DNA of 64,000 nucleotides from Bacteroidia bacterium (GCA_025059535.1 JANXCX010000002.1:1-64000), one strand, 5' to 3'. Counted from the stretch's first letter, positions 15,930-25,339 are shown. A program made the numbers and translations. The notes: a model not told the origin generated them from the sequence alone.

Positions 15930-17357
15930 CAGCCCCTCACTTAGCCCTAGCAGGATCAGGGGCCACTGAAAGTCCCAGTAGCGCCGCTCTACATACCCTA
16001 AGCCCCAGTAAACGACTAAAGGTAGGAGACTAAACCCAAGCCACACCCAAGTTGTGCCGCCGCGCCGTAGCACTAGATAGGCTAAGGTGCTTAGGCCCGC
16101 TAGGGCAAACCAGAAAAATCCCTCGTAGTACAGCCGCCGCCAAAATGTCTCCTGCGCCGAAGGTACGGTGCGGAGACGGTTTAGGCGGTGTAAGGCTGCC
16201 CAGAGCGGTCCGGTCAAAGGGTACTTGCGCTTCAGCCAGGTCGTACAGCGGTGCAGCCGTTGGCTAAGCCTCCCTTCGATAGCGCAGGCCGCCGGCGTAA
16301 GGGTAGGCTCATCGGGGTAGGGGGGGCGGGGCTCAAGCAGGTAAGGATAAATCTGAGCTAACCGGCAGAGTTCCCAATGCCACGCATACAGGCTTTCTGG
16401 CGGGCATACGGGCGAAGCGGCAAGGGCCTTGAAAGCCGTCCGCCACACCCCTAGATCCGCTTCACTTCGGCAGGTTAGAAGCGCAAAAGGCTCCCGCGGA
16501 CTATTCCACTGAAGGGGTACATTAGCGCCCAGCTGGCGAAGTAGGCCTATAATGTCGCCCAAAAGCGCATGCTGAAAATAGGGGTCTACTAAGCTTTTCG
16601 TGCCATCTAAGGGACGAAAATCGCCATAGAGTAGGTAGTTTCGGCCTAGCCAAGTCCCCTCGGCCAAAGCGAAAGGGAGTACGAATCGCAGGACCCCCCG
16701 AAGGATATTAGAGCGTGCAGGGCCTTCAGCATAAAGAATCCACAGCCCAGCGGGCAGAAACCACACCCCAAGCACAGGGCGTAGAAAAAAGGCCCACGTA
16801 AGGCCTAAGCCAGCCCAGAAGTAGCTCCGCTGAAAAAGGGCATACAGTGCTAGGAGCCCTGAGGCCAGCGCAAAGGCTTCGGGAAGGAGGTAGCGCACAT
16901 ATACAGCCGTAGGCGAGAAGCTAATCAGCCAAAGGCCGAGATACGCTAGGAAGCGATAGGCCCCCAATCGGTCTAAGTGCCGCAGCCATAAGCCCAGCGC
17001 TAAGCTCCACAAAAGGAATTGAGCAAGGCCGACAGCCCAAATTGCCAGCTCCAGGCTTTTACCAAGGCTATAGAAGAAGCCGTATAAGAGCCCGTAGCCA
17101 GGTAGGCGGTAGTCAGGCTGATAGGTGCCTTGGTGGAAAAGGTTGCGAACCGGGTCAAAGTAGGATTTGGTATCGGGGGTTTCAAACCAGAAGCGATACG
17201 GCAGGTTTAGGGCGAGGTTGGGCGCACAATAGGGGCTTTGGGCGCATTCGGTCTTAGCCGCTGGCGTAGTTAGTTTCTGGGCTGGCGTAAGGGTAAAGAG
17301 GTGAAAGAGGAAGGTAAGTCCCAGTACGGCGCCACTCCACCAGAGTAGGCTTTGCAA
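15891..17357 (-). CDS. GT39-like polytopic membrane protein (putative glycosyltransferase)
   Basis: 488 aa with a TTG start 2 nt after the pfkA stop. A long periplasmic-type loop follows the first membrane segment and carries PDTKSYFDPVRNLFHQGTYQPDY, the early acidic-loop pattern of ArnT/PMT-type GT-C transferases; about nine more hydrophobic segments follow. The last dozen residues (RPRQDSNLQPRD) are encoded by the antisense of tRNA-Arg, and the stop codon falls in its anticodon loop. Third gene of gme-pfkA-GT. A role in transferring sugars from a lipid-linked donor is inferred. Confidence 0.65.
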   Translation of the reverse strand: MQSLLWWSGAVLGLTFLFHLFTLTPAQKLTTPAAKTECAQSPYCAPNLALNLPYRFWFETPDTKSYFDPVRNLFHQGTYQPDYRLPGYGLLYGFFYSLGKSLELAIWAVGLAQFLLWSLALGLWLRHLDRLGAYRFLAYLGLWLISFSPTAVYVRYLLPEAFALASGLLALYALFQRSYFWAGLGLTWAFFLRPVLGVWFLPAGLWILYAEGPARSNILRGVLRFVLPFALAEGTWLGRNYLLYGDFRPLDGTKSLVDPYFQHALLGDIIGLLRQLGANVPLQWNSPREPFALLTCRSEADLGVWRTAFKALAASPVCPPESLYAWHWELCRLAQIYPYLLEPRPPYPDEPTLTPAACAIEGRLSQRLHRCTTWLKRKYPLTGPLWAALHRLNRLRTVPSAQETFWRRLYYEGFFWFALAGLSTLAYLVLRRGGTTWVWLGFSLLPLVVYWGLGYVERRYWDFQWPLILLGLSEGLRPRQDSNLQPRD

Positions 17358-17359
17358 GC

Positions 17360-18337
17360 CTAAAGGGAAAGGATTTCTATCAGCCGAAGGAGAAGGGAAT
17401 TGAGGGGGGCGTGGGATTTCACGGCTTGGGCAAAGGGGGTGAGGACAATTTCATTACCTAAGAGGCCTACCATAGCGCCAGAGGCGCCCTCGCGTAGGCG
17501 CTCCATAGCGGCGGCCCCGAGCTTTGTAGCTAATATACGGTCGGTAGCTGTGGGGCTTCCGCCGCGCTGAATGTGGCCCAGCACCGTAGCCCGAATTTCG
17601 TAATAAGGGAAGCGCTTTTGGAGCTCTTGGGCGGCCTGCAGCGCCCCTCCCACTTCATCGCCCTCAGCCACGACGATAATGGCGGAAGATTTATGCCTCT
17701 GCCAGCCCCGCTCTAAGGTGCGTACTATGGCGTCAAAGTCTGTGGGCGTTTCAGGTACGAGGACAGCTTCGGCGCCGCTGGCTACGGCGGTATGCAAGGC
17801 GATAAAGCCCGCATCCCGCCCCATCACCTCCACTAGGAAAAGCCGCCCCATAGCGGCAGCCGTATCCCGCAGGCGATCAATCGCCTCTACAGCGATATTC
17901 ACCGCCGTATCAAACCCAATCGTTAGGTCAGTGCCGCGCAGGTCATTATCTATCGTACCAGGCAGGCCAAGGATTTGTATGTCAGGATACTCCTGGAGGA
18001 AGGTGTGGGCGCCCCGAAAAGTACCGTCTCCGCCTATAACGATGAGGCTGTCAATGCCCGCTTTCTGAAGCTGATGGTATGCCTGGGCACGTCCCTCAGG
18101 GGTAAGGAAACGGGCACTGCGTCCAGCGCCTAGGATAGTGCCCCCACGCTGAATAATCCCGCTTACCGAGCCGGCTTCTAGGGCAACCATTTGGCCTTCT
18201 ATAAGTCCCTCATAACCTCGGTAAATTCCTACCGGCTCGTAGCCCAGATAAATGGCCATGCGCACAATGGCGCGTAGGGCGGCATTCATGCCCGGTGCAT
18301 CGCCACCGGAGCAGAGAATCCCCACCCGTGGCTTCAT
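17360..18337 (-). CDS. pfkA: ATP-dependent 6-phosphofructokinase
   Basis: 325 aa, the usual length of bacterial PfkA. Phosphorylates fructose 6-phosphate in glycolysis. LCSGGDAPGMNAALR opens the protein, GGDGTFRGA carries the Gly of ATP-type enzymes (PPi-type enzymes have GGDD), PGTIDND is the catalytic loop and VEVMGRDAG binds substrate. Its ATG overlaps the gme stop (ATGA). The fructose-bisphosphate aldolase lies at 51.4 kb. Confidence 0.95.
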   Translation of the reverse strand: MKPRVGILCSGGDAPGMNAALRAIVRMAIYLGYEPVGIYRGYEGLIEGQMVALEAGSVSGIIQRGGTILGAGRSARFLTPEGRAQAYHQLQKAGIDSLIVIGGDGTFRGAHTFLQEYPDIQILGLPGTIDNDLRGTDLTIGFDTAVNIAVEAIDRLRDTAAAMGRLFLVEVMGRDAGFIALHTAVASGAEAVLVPETPTDFDAIVRTLERGWQRHKSSAIIVVAEGDEVGGALQAAQELQKRFPYYEIRATVLGHIQRGGSPTATDRILATKLGAAAMERLREGASGAMVGLLGNEIVLTPFAQAVKSHAPLNSLLLRLIEILSL

Positions 18338-19326
18338 AGCTTTCCCGCGGCAATAGCCCGGCGTACCTGCTCCTCAATCCACTGGTAAGTTACCTCAAGG
18401 CCCTTCCGTAGCGGCTCCGACGGCTTCCAACCCAGCTTCTCGTAAATCAGCGTATTATCAGAATTCCGCCCGCGTACGCCTATTGGGCCGGGCACATGCC
18501 GAATCTCTAACTTTACCCCCGCAATCTCCATGATGAGTTCGGCCAGCTGATTGATCGTTACCATTTCTTCCGAGCCGATATTGACGGGGCCGGTGAAGTC
18601 GGAGCGCATGAGGCGCAGGGTACCTTCTATGCACTCATCTATATAGAGGAAAGAGCGGGTTTGCTGGCCATCGCCCCATACTTCAATGTAGGGCAGACCT
18701 TTGAGCTTTGCTACGGCTACTTTACGGCAGAGGGCGGCGGGGGCCTTTTCCCTTCCGCCTATCCAGGTGCCCTCAGGCCCGAAGATATTATGATAGCGGG
18801 CGATGCGCACCTCTAAGCCGTAATTGCGATGGTAGGCTAGGTATAGGCGCTCGCTGAAGAGCTTCTCCCAGCCGTATTCGCTGTCAGGGTCTGCGGGATA
18901 CGCCGTATGCTCCGCCGTTTTAGGATTATTTGGATCCGTCTGATTGTAGGCTGGATACATGCAGGCGGAGGAGGAGTAAAAAATGCGGCGGATATTTCGC
19001 TTGTAGCAGGTATCCAGCATGTTGAGGTTTATGGTGGCGGAGTTGTGCATAATGTCGGCGTCGTGCTCGCCGGTAAAAACGTACCCTGCTCCGCCCATGT
19101 CGGCGGCGAGTTGGTACACTTCATCAAAAGGCCCATCCACGATGCTGCGGCAGAAGGCCGGATCGCGCAAATCGCCGATTACAAAATCATCGGCCGCAGT
19201 GGGGGCAAACTCAGGGTACTTGAGGTCCACGCCACGTACCCAATAGCCCTCCGCTTTTAGGCGCTTTACTAAGTGGCTACCAATGAAGCCACCCGCCCCG
19301 CATACCAAAGCGCGTTTTACTTTCAT
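18334..19326 (-). CDS. GDP-mannose 3,5-epimerase-like SDR epimerase
   Basis: 330-aa extended short-chain dehydrogenase/epimerase. CGAGGFIGSHL is the NAD-binding fingerprint; AADMGGAGYV, SSSACMYP (catalytic Ser/Cys), YGWEK (YxxxK), GGREKAPAALCRK, EVWGDGQQTRSFLYIDEC and GPIGVRGRNSDN follow the plant GDP-mannose 3,5-epimerase sequence almost block by block. The family converts GDP-D-mannose to GDP-L-galactose or GDP-L-gulose. The operon, with pbpC and glycosyltransferases upstream and a GT39-like protein downstream, suggests a surface polysaccharide sugar. TACCTTTG lies 4 nt before the ATG. Confidence 0.88.
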   Translation of the reverse strand: MKVKRALVCGAGGFIGSHLVKRLKAEGYWVRGVDLKYPEFAPTAADDFVIGDLRDPAFCRSIVDGPFDEVYQLAADMGGAGYVFTGEHDADIMHNSATINLNMLDTCYKRNIRRIFYSSSACMYPAYNQTDPNNPKTAEHTAYPADPDSEYGWEKLFSERLYLAYHRNYGLEVRIARYHNIFGPEGTWIGGREKAPAALCRKVAVAKLKGLPYIEVWGDGQQTRSFLYIDECIEGTLRLMRSDFTGPVNIGSEEMVTINQLAELIMEIAGVKLEIRHVPGPIGVRGRNSDNTLIYEKLGWKPSEPLRKGLEVTYQWIEEQVRRAIAAGKL

Positions 19327-19330
19327 AGCG

Positions 19331-19338
19331 CAAAGGTA
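19331..19338 (-). promoter_or_regulatory. -7 box of gme-pfkA-GT operon (N4)
   Basis: TACCTTTG on the minus strand, then CGCT, then the ATG. It lies in the 27-bp gap after pbpC, so gme can be transcribed independently of the upstream genes. Confidence 0.62.
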
Positions 19339-19353
19339 GAGAGAAAAAAAACG

Positions 19354-21585
19354 CTATTTTGCCAAGGGTGTGCGCAGGCGTACTTGGAAATCAAGGCGAG
19401 TTTGGCCTGTTTGTACCCAGAGGTTCAGGAGCGAATCGGAAGGAGGGAGGACCTGCCAGCGTATGTGCCCAAAAGGCTGCCACCCTAAGGTATCGCGACC
19501 GCGCCCCCATACCACTGGCGTAGGGGGATCAGCTACGGCTTGAAGGGGTAAATATGGCGGATAGGACCTAAGCCATACCGTACTGTAGGGCTGCGGCGAA
19601 AGCAAATCCAAAGAAGCCTGCCTACAGCTAGGGGCGTGGGGGGGAAGATTATAGCACCGTCCCTGAAAGTAAGCCGCTAACGCTGGCTGATTCGGCAGTT
19701 CTATCCGACGCAGCCTAAGCCTCACAGTGTCTGCCGGCAAACAGGCAGAACAGTAGGTGAAGTTAGGGCTTAGCCAAAGCACCCGAAAGTGCTGGCAGTC
19801 TTTCCAGACATACCGCCCTCTTAGGTAGTAGGCAGGCTTTTGGGAAGGGCATGTGGGAAGGGGCCTATCCCCCGTAAGGGCGCAGCTCAGGGCGCGCCCT
19901 ACTTCAAAAGGCGGCTTATCCAGAGGGGGTAGGGGTAGAAGGGCTACTATCTTCTCAGCCAGTGGCAGGGCGGTAAGCTGGCCTTTCAGGCAGCCACTTG
20001 CGCGGCCATCCGGATTGCCCAGCCATACTCCTACAACATAGTCAGAGCTCCAGGCAATGCACCACGCATCACGCAAATAGGTAGAGGTACCCGTTTTGTA
20101 ACTCCACCCATTGGGTAGCCGTAAAATCTCCCGAACGATCCAACTGCTGCCGGAATGCCCAATTTCCTTCTGTAAAATGGAATCTCGGGAGGTTCGGCGC
20201 AGTTTTACCCACAGGCTACCCGTAGCTAGGGGAGTGTAAGCCTGCACCAGCTCATACAGGGAAGCCTCCACTCCACCTACAATCAGATTATATTCCAGAT
20301 GCTTAGGACGTGGCAGACCCAACTCCTGAAGTCGGTGGGCAAACTCCCTCAGACCTACCTGGTGAAGGAGAGTTACCGCTGGGGCGTTGAGCGACTGGCG
20401 CAGGGCCTTCGCCGCCTCTACCTGGCCCCTGTAATAGGATCGCTCAAAATTTATGGGTTTATACCTACCGAAAAAGCGGGGCGCATCTAAGAGAGGTGTA
20501 GCGGAGTGGATTAGCCCTCTTTCCAGGGCTTCTCGCCAAAGAAGCGGCTTGAGCGTGCTGCCGACCGAGCGCCGAATTTGAATAAGGTCTATCGCACAGT
20601 GGAAGTAGTCGGAACTGGGTAAGTAGGCTAGCACTTTACCCGTAGGGGCTTCAGCGATGAGGATAGCGCCTTCTTGTATTCCACAACTGCGCCAGAAGGC
20701 CAGGTGCTGCTGTAGAAGGGCTTTGGCCCGAGCCTGTAGGCTGGGGATTAGGTAAAGGGTATCCCCTGACGCCGCCGTAGAGGGCAAGGTGTGAGGAGGT
20801 AAATGAGGCAGGGGTCTAGGCAGGGGGCGTAGCGGGAGCCTTTCGGCTTGAGCCAAGTCAGAGGGGCTGATAAGGCCAGCCTGAGCCCAGCGGCGCACCC
20901 AGAAAAGGGCCCTCTGACGAAAAGTCGGATCTCCCCTCAGAAACGCCTTCTGGAAGGCAGGGCGCTGACTTATCAGCAAAAGGGCCGCCAGCTCTAGCAG
21001 GGTAAGGCTAACGGCAGATTTGCCAAAGTACCACTGCGCCGCCGTCTCCACCCCCTCTATATTTCCCCCAAAAGGCGCATAGGTAAGATAGAAGCGAAGG
21101 ATGGCGTTTTTAGAGTAGCGCAGCTCCAAGCCTATGGCCCAGAAAATCTCTAAAAGCTTACGGGGAATGGATCGCTGGCCGGGCCGCCACAGCCGGGCCA
21201 GCTGCATGGTTAGGGTAGAGCCGCCCTGCGGCCGACCCCGAAGTGTTTGCCACACCGCCCGCAAAAGCGCAGGTGGAAAAAAGCCCGGATGATACCAGAA
21301 ATACCGGTCCTCTTTGTGGAGCAGAAGCGGGGCCAAGTAGGGAAGCGCCGAGTCCGGTAGAGGGAGGCGCCATTTTTCATCCGCACTTAGACCAACGTGT
21401 AGGAGGTGCCCTTTTGTACTCAGGAGGACGGGGCTAAGGGGCGGTGGCTCAGGAGCTTCCTCCCAGGCTAGGCCTAAGAATAGCCCGAGCGCTAAAAGCC
21501 CCAGCAGGACTTTTTCGCCTAAGGCTTTTTGGCCCTCAGGCGGTAGAAGGGGTATCCGAAGAAGGCGGCCGAGAAGCTTTCTCAT
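19354..21585 (-). CDS. pbpC: Penicillin-binding protein 1C
   Basis: 743-aa bifunctional peptidoglycan synthase. An N-terminal membrane segment (VLLGLLALGLFLGLAW) is followed by the GT51 glycosyltransferase with KEDRYFWYHPGF and GGSTLTMQLARL, then a transpeptidase with the SxxK nucleophile motif in SVGSTLKPLLW, SxN in RQSLNAP and KTGTS. The C-terminal 100 residues fit the beta-rich BiPBP_C domain specific to PBP1C. The ATG lies 50 bp inside the upstream GT2 gene, indicating coupling. Confidence 0.92.
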   Translation of the reverse strand: MRKLLGRLLRIPLLPPEGQKALGEKVLLGLLALGLFLGLAWEEAPEPPPLSPVLLSTKGHLLHVGLSADEKWRLPLPDSALPYLAPLLLHKEDRYFWYHPGFFPPALLRAVWQTLRGRPQGGSTLTMQLARLWRPGQRSIPRKLLEIFWAIGLELRYSKNAILRFYLTYAPFGGNIEGVETAAQWYFGKSAVSLTLLELAALLLISQRPAFQKAFLRGDPTFRQRALFWVRRWAQAGLISPSDLAQAERLPLRPLPRPLPHLPPHTLPSTAASGDTLYLIPSLQARAKALLQQHLAFWRSCGIQEGAILIAEAPTGKVLAYLPSSDYFHCAIDLIQIRRSVGSTLKPLLWREALERGLIHSATPLLDAPRFFGRYKPINFERSYYRGQVEAAKALRQSLNAPAVTLLHQVGLREFAHRLQELGLPRPKHLEYNLIVGGVEASLYELVQAYTPLATGSLWVKLRRTSRDSILQKEIGHSGSSWIVREILRLPNGWSYKTGTSTYLRDAWCIAWSSDYVVGVWLGNPDGRASGCLKGQLTALPLAEKIVALLPLPPLDKPPFEVGRALSCALTGDRPLPTCPSQKPAYYLRGRYVWKDCQHFRVLWLSPNFTYCSACLPADTVRLRLRRIELPNQPALAAYFQGRCYNLPPHAPSCRQASLDLLSPQPYSTVWLRSYPPYLPLQAVADPPTPVVWGRGRDTLGWQPFGHIRWQVLPPSDSLLNLWVQTGQTRLDFQVRLRTPLAK

Positions 21586-22327
21586 ACAGCTCAGCTAGGT
21601 ACATCTCCCGTAGGAAGTAGTTCCAGCTATTTTGGAGGGCTATAGCCCACCCGCGCCAGCCGCTCCGCCAGCCGCGCCGCCAGAGAAAGCCGCGCAGGAA
21701 ACGAAAGGCCGCCTTGAGAGCCGCCCGCGTCCAGGAGACTTTCTGGCCATTTTGGAAAAGCGCCTGGGCTGCCAGCTGCATATAGCGGCTGTGTCGCAGA
21801 AGACTCTCTTCTACGCTGGCATAGGTATAATGCCAAAGCTCACCGGGAAGGCGCTGGACAGGGGTATGCGGTGGAAGGATCAGCTTCTCATGTACGGGGT
21901 CTGAGCTCCAGTAGGCCAAGCCACGACGGAAAAGACGCACTTTCCAGTCTGGGTACCATTCGCCGCTGCGAATGAAAGCCCCGCAGAAATGCCCCACGCG
22001 CAGAACCTCATAGGCTGGCGCGCGCCAGTGCCCCTTCTCGGCCAAAATCGCTGCTTGCAGCGTTGGCGAGAGCACCTCATCCGCATCCAGCGAGAGAATA
22101 TACCGCCCCCGCGCTAGGGTATTCGCATAATTCTTCTGATCCCCATACCCCCTGAAGGGCCTTTGGTACCAGTGCGTTAGGGGAAAGCGGCGGGCTATCT
22201 CATAGGTTTCGTCAGTAGAGCCGCTATCCACGATGATGATTTCGTCCGCTACCTTTTGGGCAGCTTCTAAGGTAGGGGCTAGGCGGTGCGCTTCGTTGTA
22301 GGTAATAAGCACGACGGAGAGTTCCAT
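21536..22327 (-). CDS. GT2 glycosyltransferase, WaaE/KdtX-like
   Basis: 263 aa, cytoplasmic GT-A fold. VVLITYNEAHRL and EIIIVDSGSTDET form the nucleotide-binding half, SLDADEV is the DxD metal motif, and WKVRLFRRG with VHEKLILP is characteristic of the LPS-core beta-glucosyltransferase subgroup (WaaE/KdtX). Start overlaps the stop of the upstream permease by one base (TGATG). Probably acts in LPS core or surface glycan assembly; the acceptor is unknown. Confidence 0.85.
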   Translation of the reverse strand: MELSVVLITYNEAHRLAPTLEAAQKVADEIIIVDSGSTDETYEIARRFPLTHWYQRPFRGYGDQKNYANTLARGRYILSLDADEVLSPTLQAAILAEKGHWRAPAYEVLRVGHFCGAFIRSGEWYPDWKVRLFRRGLAYWSSDPVHEKLILPPHTPVQRLPGELWHYTYASVEESLLRHSRYMQLAAQALFQNGQKVSWTRAALKAAFRFLRGFLWRRGWRSGWRGWAIALQNSWNYFLREMYLAELYEKASRPPSSDTPSTA

Positions 22328-23565
22328 CAGACGCTGGTGCGGATCGTCTCTATAGGGTGGAGGCGGGCGGCCTGCCAGGCTGGCGCTAGGGCAGCTAAAA
22401 GGCCTACCCCTAAGGTAATGCCCAAGCTGCGCAAAAGGCCCATAAGAGGCACTTGTAGGGTAAGGCCTAAGGTTTTAGCTGGACCAGCTCCGAACCAAGC
22501 ACCTATAACCGTAAGGGCTAATCCCACTACTCCGCCTGCTAAACAGAGAAAAATCCCCTCTGTCAAAAACACGCCTAAAATAAAGCTGCGCGGCGCGCCA
22601 ATAGCCCGCTGAATCCCTATTTCGCCGCGACGCTCCCGTACGGCGATATAGAGAATATTTGCCACGCCGAAGCCTCCTACCAGGAGGGCAAAGCTGGCCA
22701 AAAACAACCCTGCCATTTCTACATACCCTAAAACCTCTCTTATCTGGCGCAGAAGGGCATCTTGGCGGTTGATGGCAAAGTTGTCTTCAGCTTTCGGGGG
22801 GAGATGGCGGCTCTGACGCATAAGCAGTCGCACCCGCCTTTCAAGTTCGTCCAGAGGGAGGGCCTGGGGGTCCTTTGCGCGCACAAGAAGCGTTCGATCG
22901 CCCCGGTATTTAGACCAGCCCTCCAGCCGAAGCAGTAAAGGAAATGGGGCGAGCAGGGCATTATCCAGATCGCCCCCAAATATGCCTTGGAGCCGCAAAA
23001 CGCCTATGATCTTGAGGGGGTGGCCCTTATAGAGGACGGTGAGGCCTACCGCCCGGGCCTCTTGCCCAGCCAGCCAGCGGGCCAAGCGCGCGCCCACCAC
23101 AGCCTCAAGCGCCGCACGCTGAAGCGTCCCCTCCGTAAATAAATGGCCCGCCTCAAGGGCCATAGGATACACTCGGCTAAAATCCGCCGAAATTCCTATA
23201 AGTCGCACCGTTTTTGTACGTCCCTTGAAGTTTATCTCTCCCTGATGGTCAGCCCTTATAGCTACCCACGCCGCACCCTCTAAGCCCTGCCGCACTTGCT
23301 GATAATCGGTAAGCGTTATGCGCGGCCGCCGCTGATACTTTTGCCAATCCTCCTCCTCAAAAGTCCAAGGAAAATGATGCACATACACCGTAGAACTCCC
23401 CAAAGCCTCAAAGCGTTCTAAAATGGATTCCCTCATTGAGAAGCTAAATACATGGATAGCCGTAACGGAAAAGATGCCTATCGCTATGGTGAGCAGAGTA
23501 AGTAAGGAACGACGCTGATGGGCGGCTACATTGCGCAGCGCCTGCCGCAAGACCTCCCCAAACAT
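22327..23565 (-). CDS. MacB/LolC-type ABC transporter permease
   Basis: 412 aa. The N-terminal pattern RNVAAHQRRSLLTLLTIAIG is followed by one membrane segment, a large periplasmic MacB_PCD domain (about residues 40-270), then FtsX-type segments with VRERRGEIGIQRAIGAPR, the coupling helix of this family. No ATPase gene is adjacent; a LolD/MacB-type ATPase sits alone at 38.2 kb and may be its partner. First gene of the permease-GT2-pbpC operon, with its own promoter overlapping that of queA. Confidence 0.85.
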   Translation of the reverse strand: MFGEVLRQALRNVAAHQRRSLLTLLTIAIGIFSVTAIHVFSFSMRESILERFEALGSSTVYVHHFPWTFEEEDWQKYQRRPRITLTDYQQVRQGLEGAAWVAIRADHQGEINFKGRTKTVRLIGISADFSRVYPMALEAGHLFTEGTLQRAALEAVVGARLARWLAGQEARAVGLTVLYKGHPLKIIGVLRLQGIFGGDLDNALLAPFPLLLRLEGWSKYRGDRTLLVRAKDPQALPLDELERRVRLLMRQSRHLPPKAEDNFAINRQDALLRQIREVLGYVEMAGLFLASFALLVGGFGVANILYIAVRERRGEIGIQRAIGAPRSFILGVFLTEGIFLCLAGGVVGLALTVIGAWFGAGPAKTLGLTLQVPLMGLLRSLGITLGVGLLAALAPAWQAARLHPIETIRTSV

Positions 23566-23566
23566 T

Positions 23567-23574
23567 TATCTTTG
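23567..23574 (+). promoter_or_regulatory. -7 box of queA
   Basis: TATCTTTG, 14 nt before the queA ATG. It lies in the 23-bp gap between two divergent starts and directly abuts the start codon of the opposite gene. Confidence 0.6.
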
Positions 23575-23581
23575 CGCCCTA

Positions 23582-23589
23582 CAAAGATA
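23582..23589 (-). promoter_or_regulatory. -7 box of the MacB-type permease operon
   Basis: TATCTTTG on the minus strand, 16 nt before the permease ATG. Its first base overlaps the A of the queA start codon. The two boxes form an inverted pair with a 7-nt centre. Confidence 0.6.
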
Positions 23590-24638
23590 TGAGCAGTCGG
23601 CTCTCAGACTATGATTTTACGCTTCCACCCAGCCAAATTGCCCAGTATCCACCCGAGCCGCGCGGTAGCAATCGGCTCATGGTGCTCAATCGGCGCACTG
23701 GTGAAATTTCTCACCACCAGTTCAGCGAAATCAAGAATTTCTTTGAGGAAGGCGATGTAATCATTTATAATAACTCGCTCCCTTTTCCGTGCCTCCTTAT
23801 AGGGCATAAGGAGCGCAGTACCTCTCGGGTGGAAGTACTCCTTCTGCGGGAGCTGGATAGCGAATCCCATTTGTGGAATGCCATGGTAGAACCTGCCCGC
23901 AAGATTCGGGTAGGGAATAAGCTCTACTTTCCCAATAGCCCGCTTACGGCAGAGGTGGTGGATAATACGACGAGCCGCGAGCGGGCTATCCGCTTTATTG
24001 TGCCACCACGCCATAACTTTTCTGCTTTAGTGGAAAGCATTGGGCTTATGGCCTTGCCTAAGTATATCACACGTCCCCACAAGCCCGAGGATTATAGGGA
24101 TTTTCGGCCGGTTTGGGACGGCGTGGTGGGGTCGGTACAACCACCAGACGCCAGCTTAGCCTTTACTCGGCTTCTTATCCGTGAGCTAGAAGTAAAAGGG
24201 GTAGATTTTGTGCCCATCACCCTTCATGTAGGGGCAGCTAATTTCCGACGGATAGAAGTAGAGGATCTTTTCAAGTTTAGCTTAGATGCCGAATGGTTTC
24301 ATATTCCGCCAGAGACGGCCCGGCGGGTCAATGAGGCGCGCGCGCAAAACCGGCGGGTCTTAGTGGTAGGTGCCAGCACGCTGCGTGCAGTGGAATCCAG
24401 CCTCACCGCCGACGGTTACCTCAAGCCCGCCGAGGACTGGACGGTGAAGTTTATCTTTCCGCCCATGCGCTTCCATATTCCTACGGCCTACCTTACCCAA
24501 TTTCATATGCCGCGGGCGCAAGGGTATATTGCGGCGGCAGCCTTCGGCGGCTATGAGGCTGTGCGTAAGGCTTACCAGGAAGCGCTTCAGGCTGGCTATA
24601 AATGGGGCTGCTATGGCGATCTCCTTCTGATTATCTGA
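23589..24638 (+). CDS. queA: S-adenosylmethionine:tRNA ribosyltransferase-isomerase
   Basis: 349 aa. Transfers and isomerises the ribosyl of SAM onto preQ1-modified tRNA to make epoxyqueuosine. Opens with DYDFTLPPSQIAQYPPEPRG, and contains SVQPPDASLAFTRLL, ITLHVGAANFRRIEVED and VGASTLRAVES, the conserved QueA blocks. The stop overlaps the ispD start (TGATG), so the two are coupled. Confidence 0.95.
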   Translation: MSSRLSDYDFTLPPSQIAQYPPEPRGSNRLMVLNRRTGEISHHQFSEIKNFFEEGDVIIYNNSLPFPCLLIGHKERSTSRVEVLLLRELDSESHLWNAMVEPARKIRVGNKLYFPNSPLTAEVVDNTTSRERAIRFIVPPRHNFSALVESIGLMALPKYITRPHKPEDYRDFRPVWDGVVGSVQPPDASLAFTRLLIRELEVKGVDFVPITLHVGAANFRRIEVEDLFKFSLDAEWFHIPPETARRVNEARAQNRRVLVVGASTLRAVESSLTADGYLKPAEDWTVKFIFPPMRFHIPTAYLTQFHMPRAQGYIAAAAFGGYEAVRKAYQEALQAGYKWGCYGDLLLII

Positions 24639-25339
24639 TGGCGGTGTGGGTACAGCTGGCAGCTGGTAGTGGGGTGCGTGCTGAATCGGCCATTCCCAAG
24701 CAGTTTAGGCGGCTGGGCCGCAAACCCCTGCTGGCTTATGCCATAGAGACCTTTCTCAGCGTTTTTCCCGAAGCTCCTGTAGTGGTGGTACTCCCTTTAG
24801 CGTATTTTACCTACGGAAAGGCCCTTCTCCAGCGGTATTTTCCGAAGGCGCAGCTCCTTTTCACTATAGGTGGAGCTACACGCAGCGCTTCTACAGAGGC
24901 GGCGCTGGCCTTTTTGTGCGAGGCGGCCCTCCTTCAGCCGCAGGAGGTGATTGCCTTTCATGATGCAGTGCGTCCTTTTCCTTCGGCGGCTTTGATAGCG
25001 CGCGCTTTCGCCACAGCCCAACAAAAGGGCTCTGCAGTCTGCGGCCTTCCTCTCAGTTTTTCCATTCGGCAGGTAGAAGGGGAAAGCTCACGCGCCCTTC
25101 CGCGCGAGAGTTTCTGGGAGGTACAAACCCCCCAGGTCTTTCGCGGCGATGTACTCCAGGCTGCCTGGCAGAAGCTTTCCCCCACCGCCGACCCCCGCTT
25201 TACGGATGAAAGCAGCTGGATAGAAGCCGCTGGCTGGCCTATTTACCTTATCCCTGGCGAACCGACCAACATCAAAATCACCTACCCCATTGACTGGGAA
25301 GTGGCACGCGGGTGGCTGCGCCGTAAGTCTACTAGCTAA
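24638..25339 (+). CDS. ispD: 2-C-methyl-D-erythritol 4-phosphate cytidylyltransferase
   Basis: 233 aa. Second committed step of the MEP isoprenoid pathway. The signature [16 protein letters not shown] gives the CTP-binding loop; [35 protein letters not shown] and [10 protein letters not shown] follow in the family order. The ORF track starts 12 codons earlier inside queA; the ATG overlapping the queA TGA is preferred. The stop codon overlaps that of convergent ribBA (CTAA). Confidence 0.93.
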   Translation: MAVWVQLAAGSGVRAESAIPKQFRRLGRKPLLAYAIETFLSVFPEAPVVVVLPLAYFTYGKALLQRYFPKAQLLFTIGGATRSASTEAALAFLCEAALLQPQEVIAFHDAVRPFPSAALIARAFATAQQKGSAVCGLPLSFSIRQVEGESSRALPRESFWEVQTPQVFRGDVLQAAWQKLSPTADPRFTDESSWIEAAGWPIYLIPGEPTNIKITYPIDWEVARGWLRRKSTS

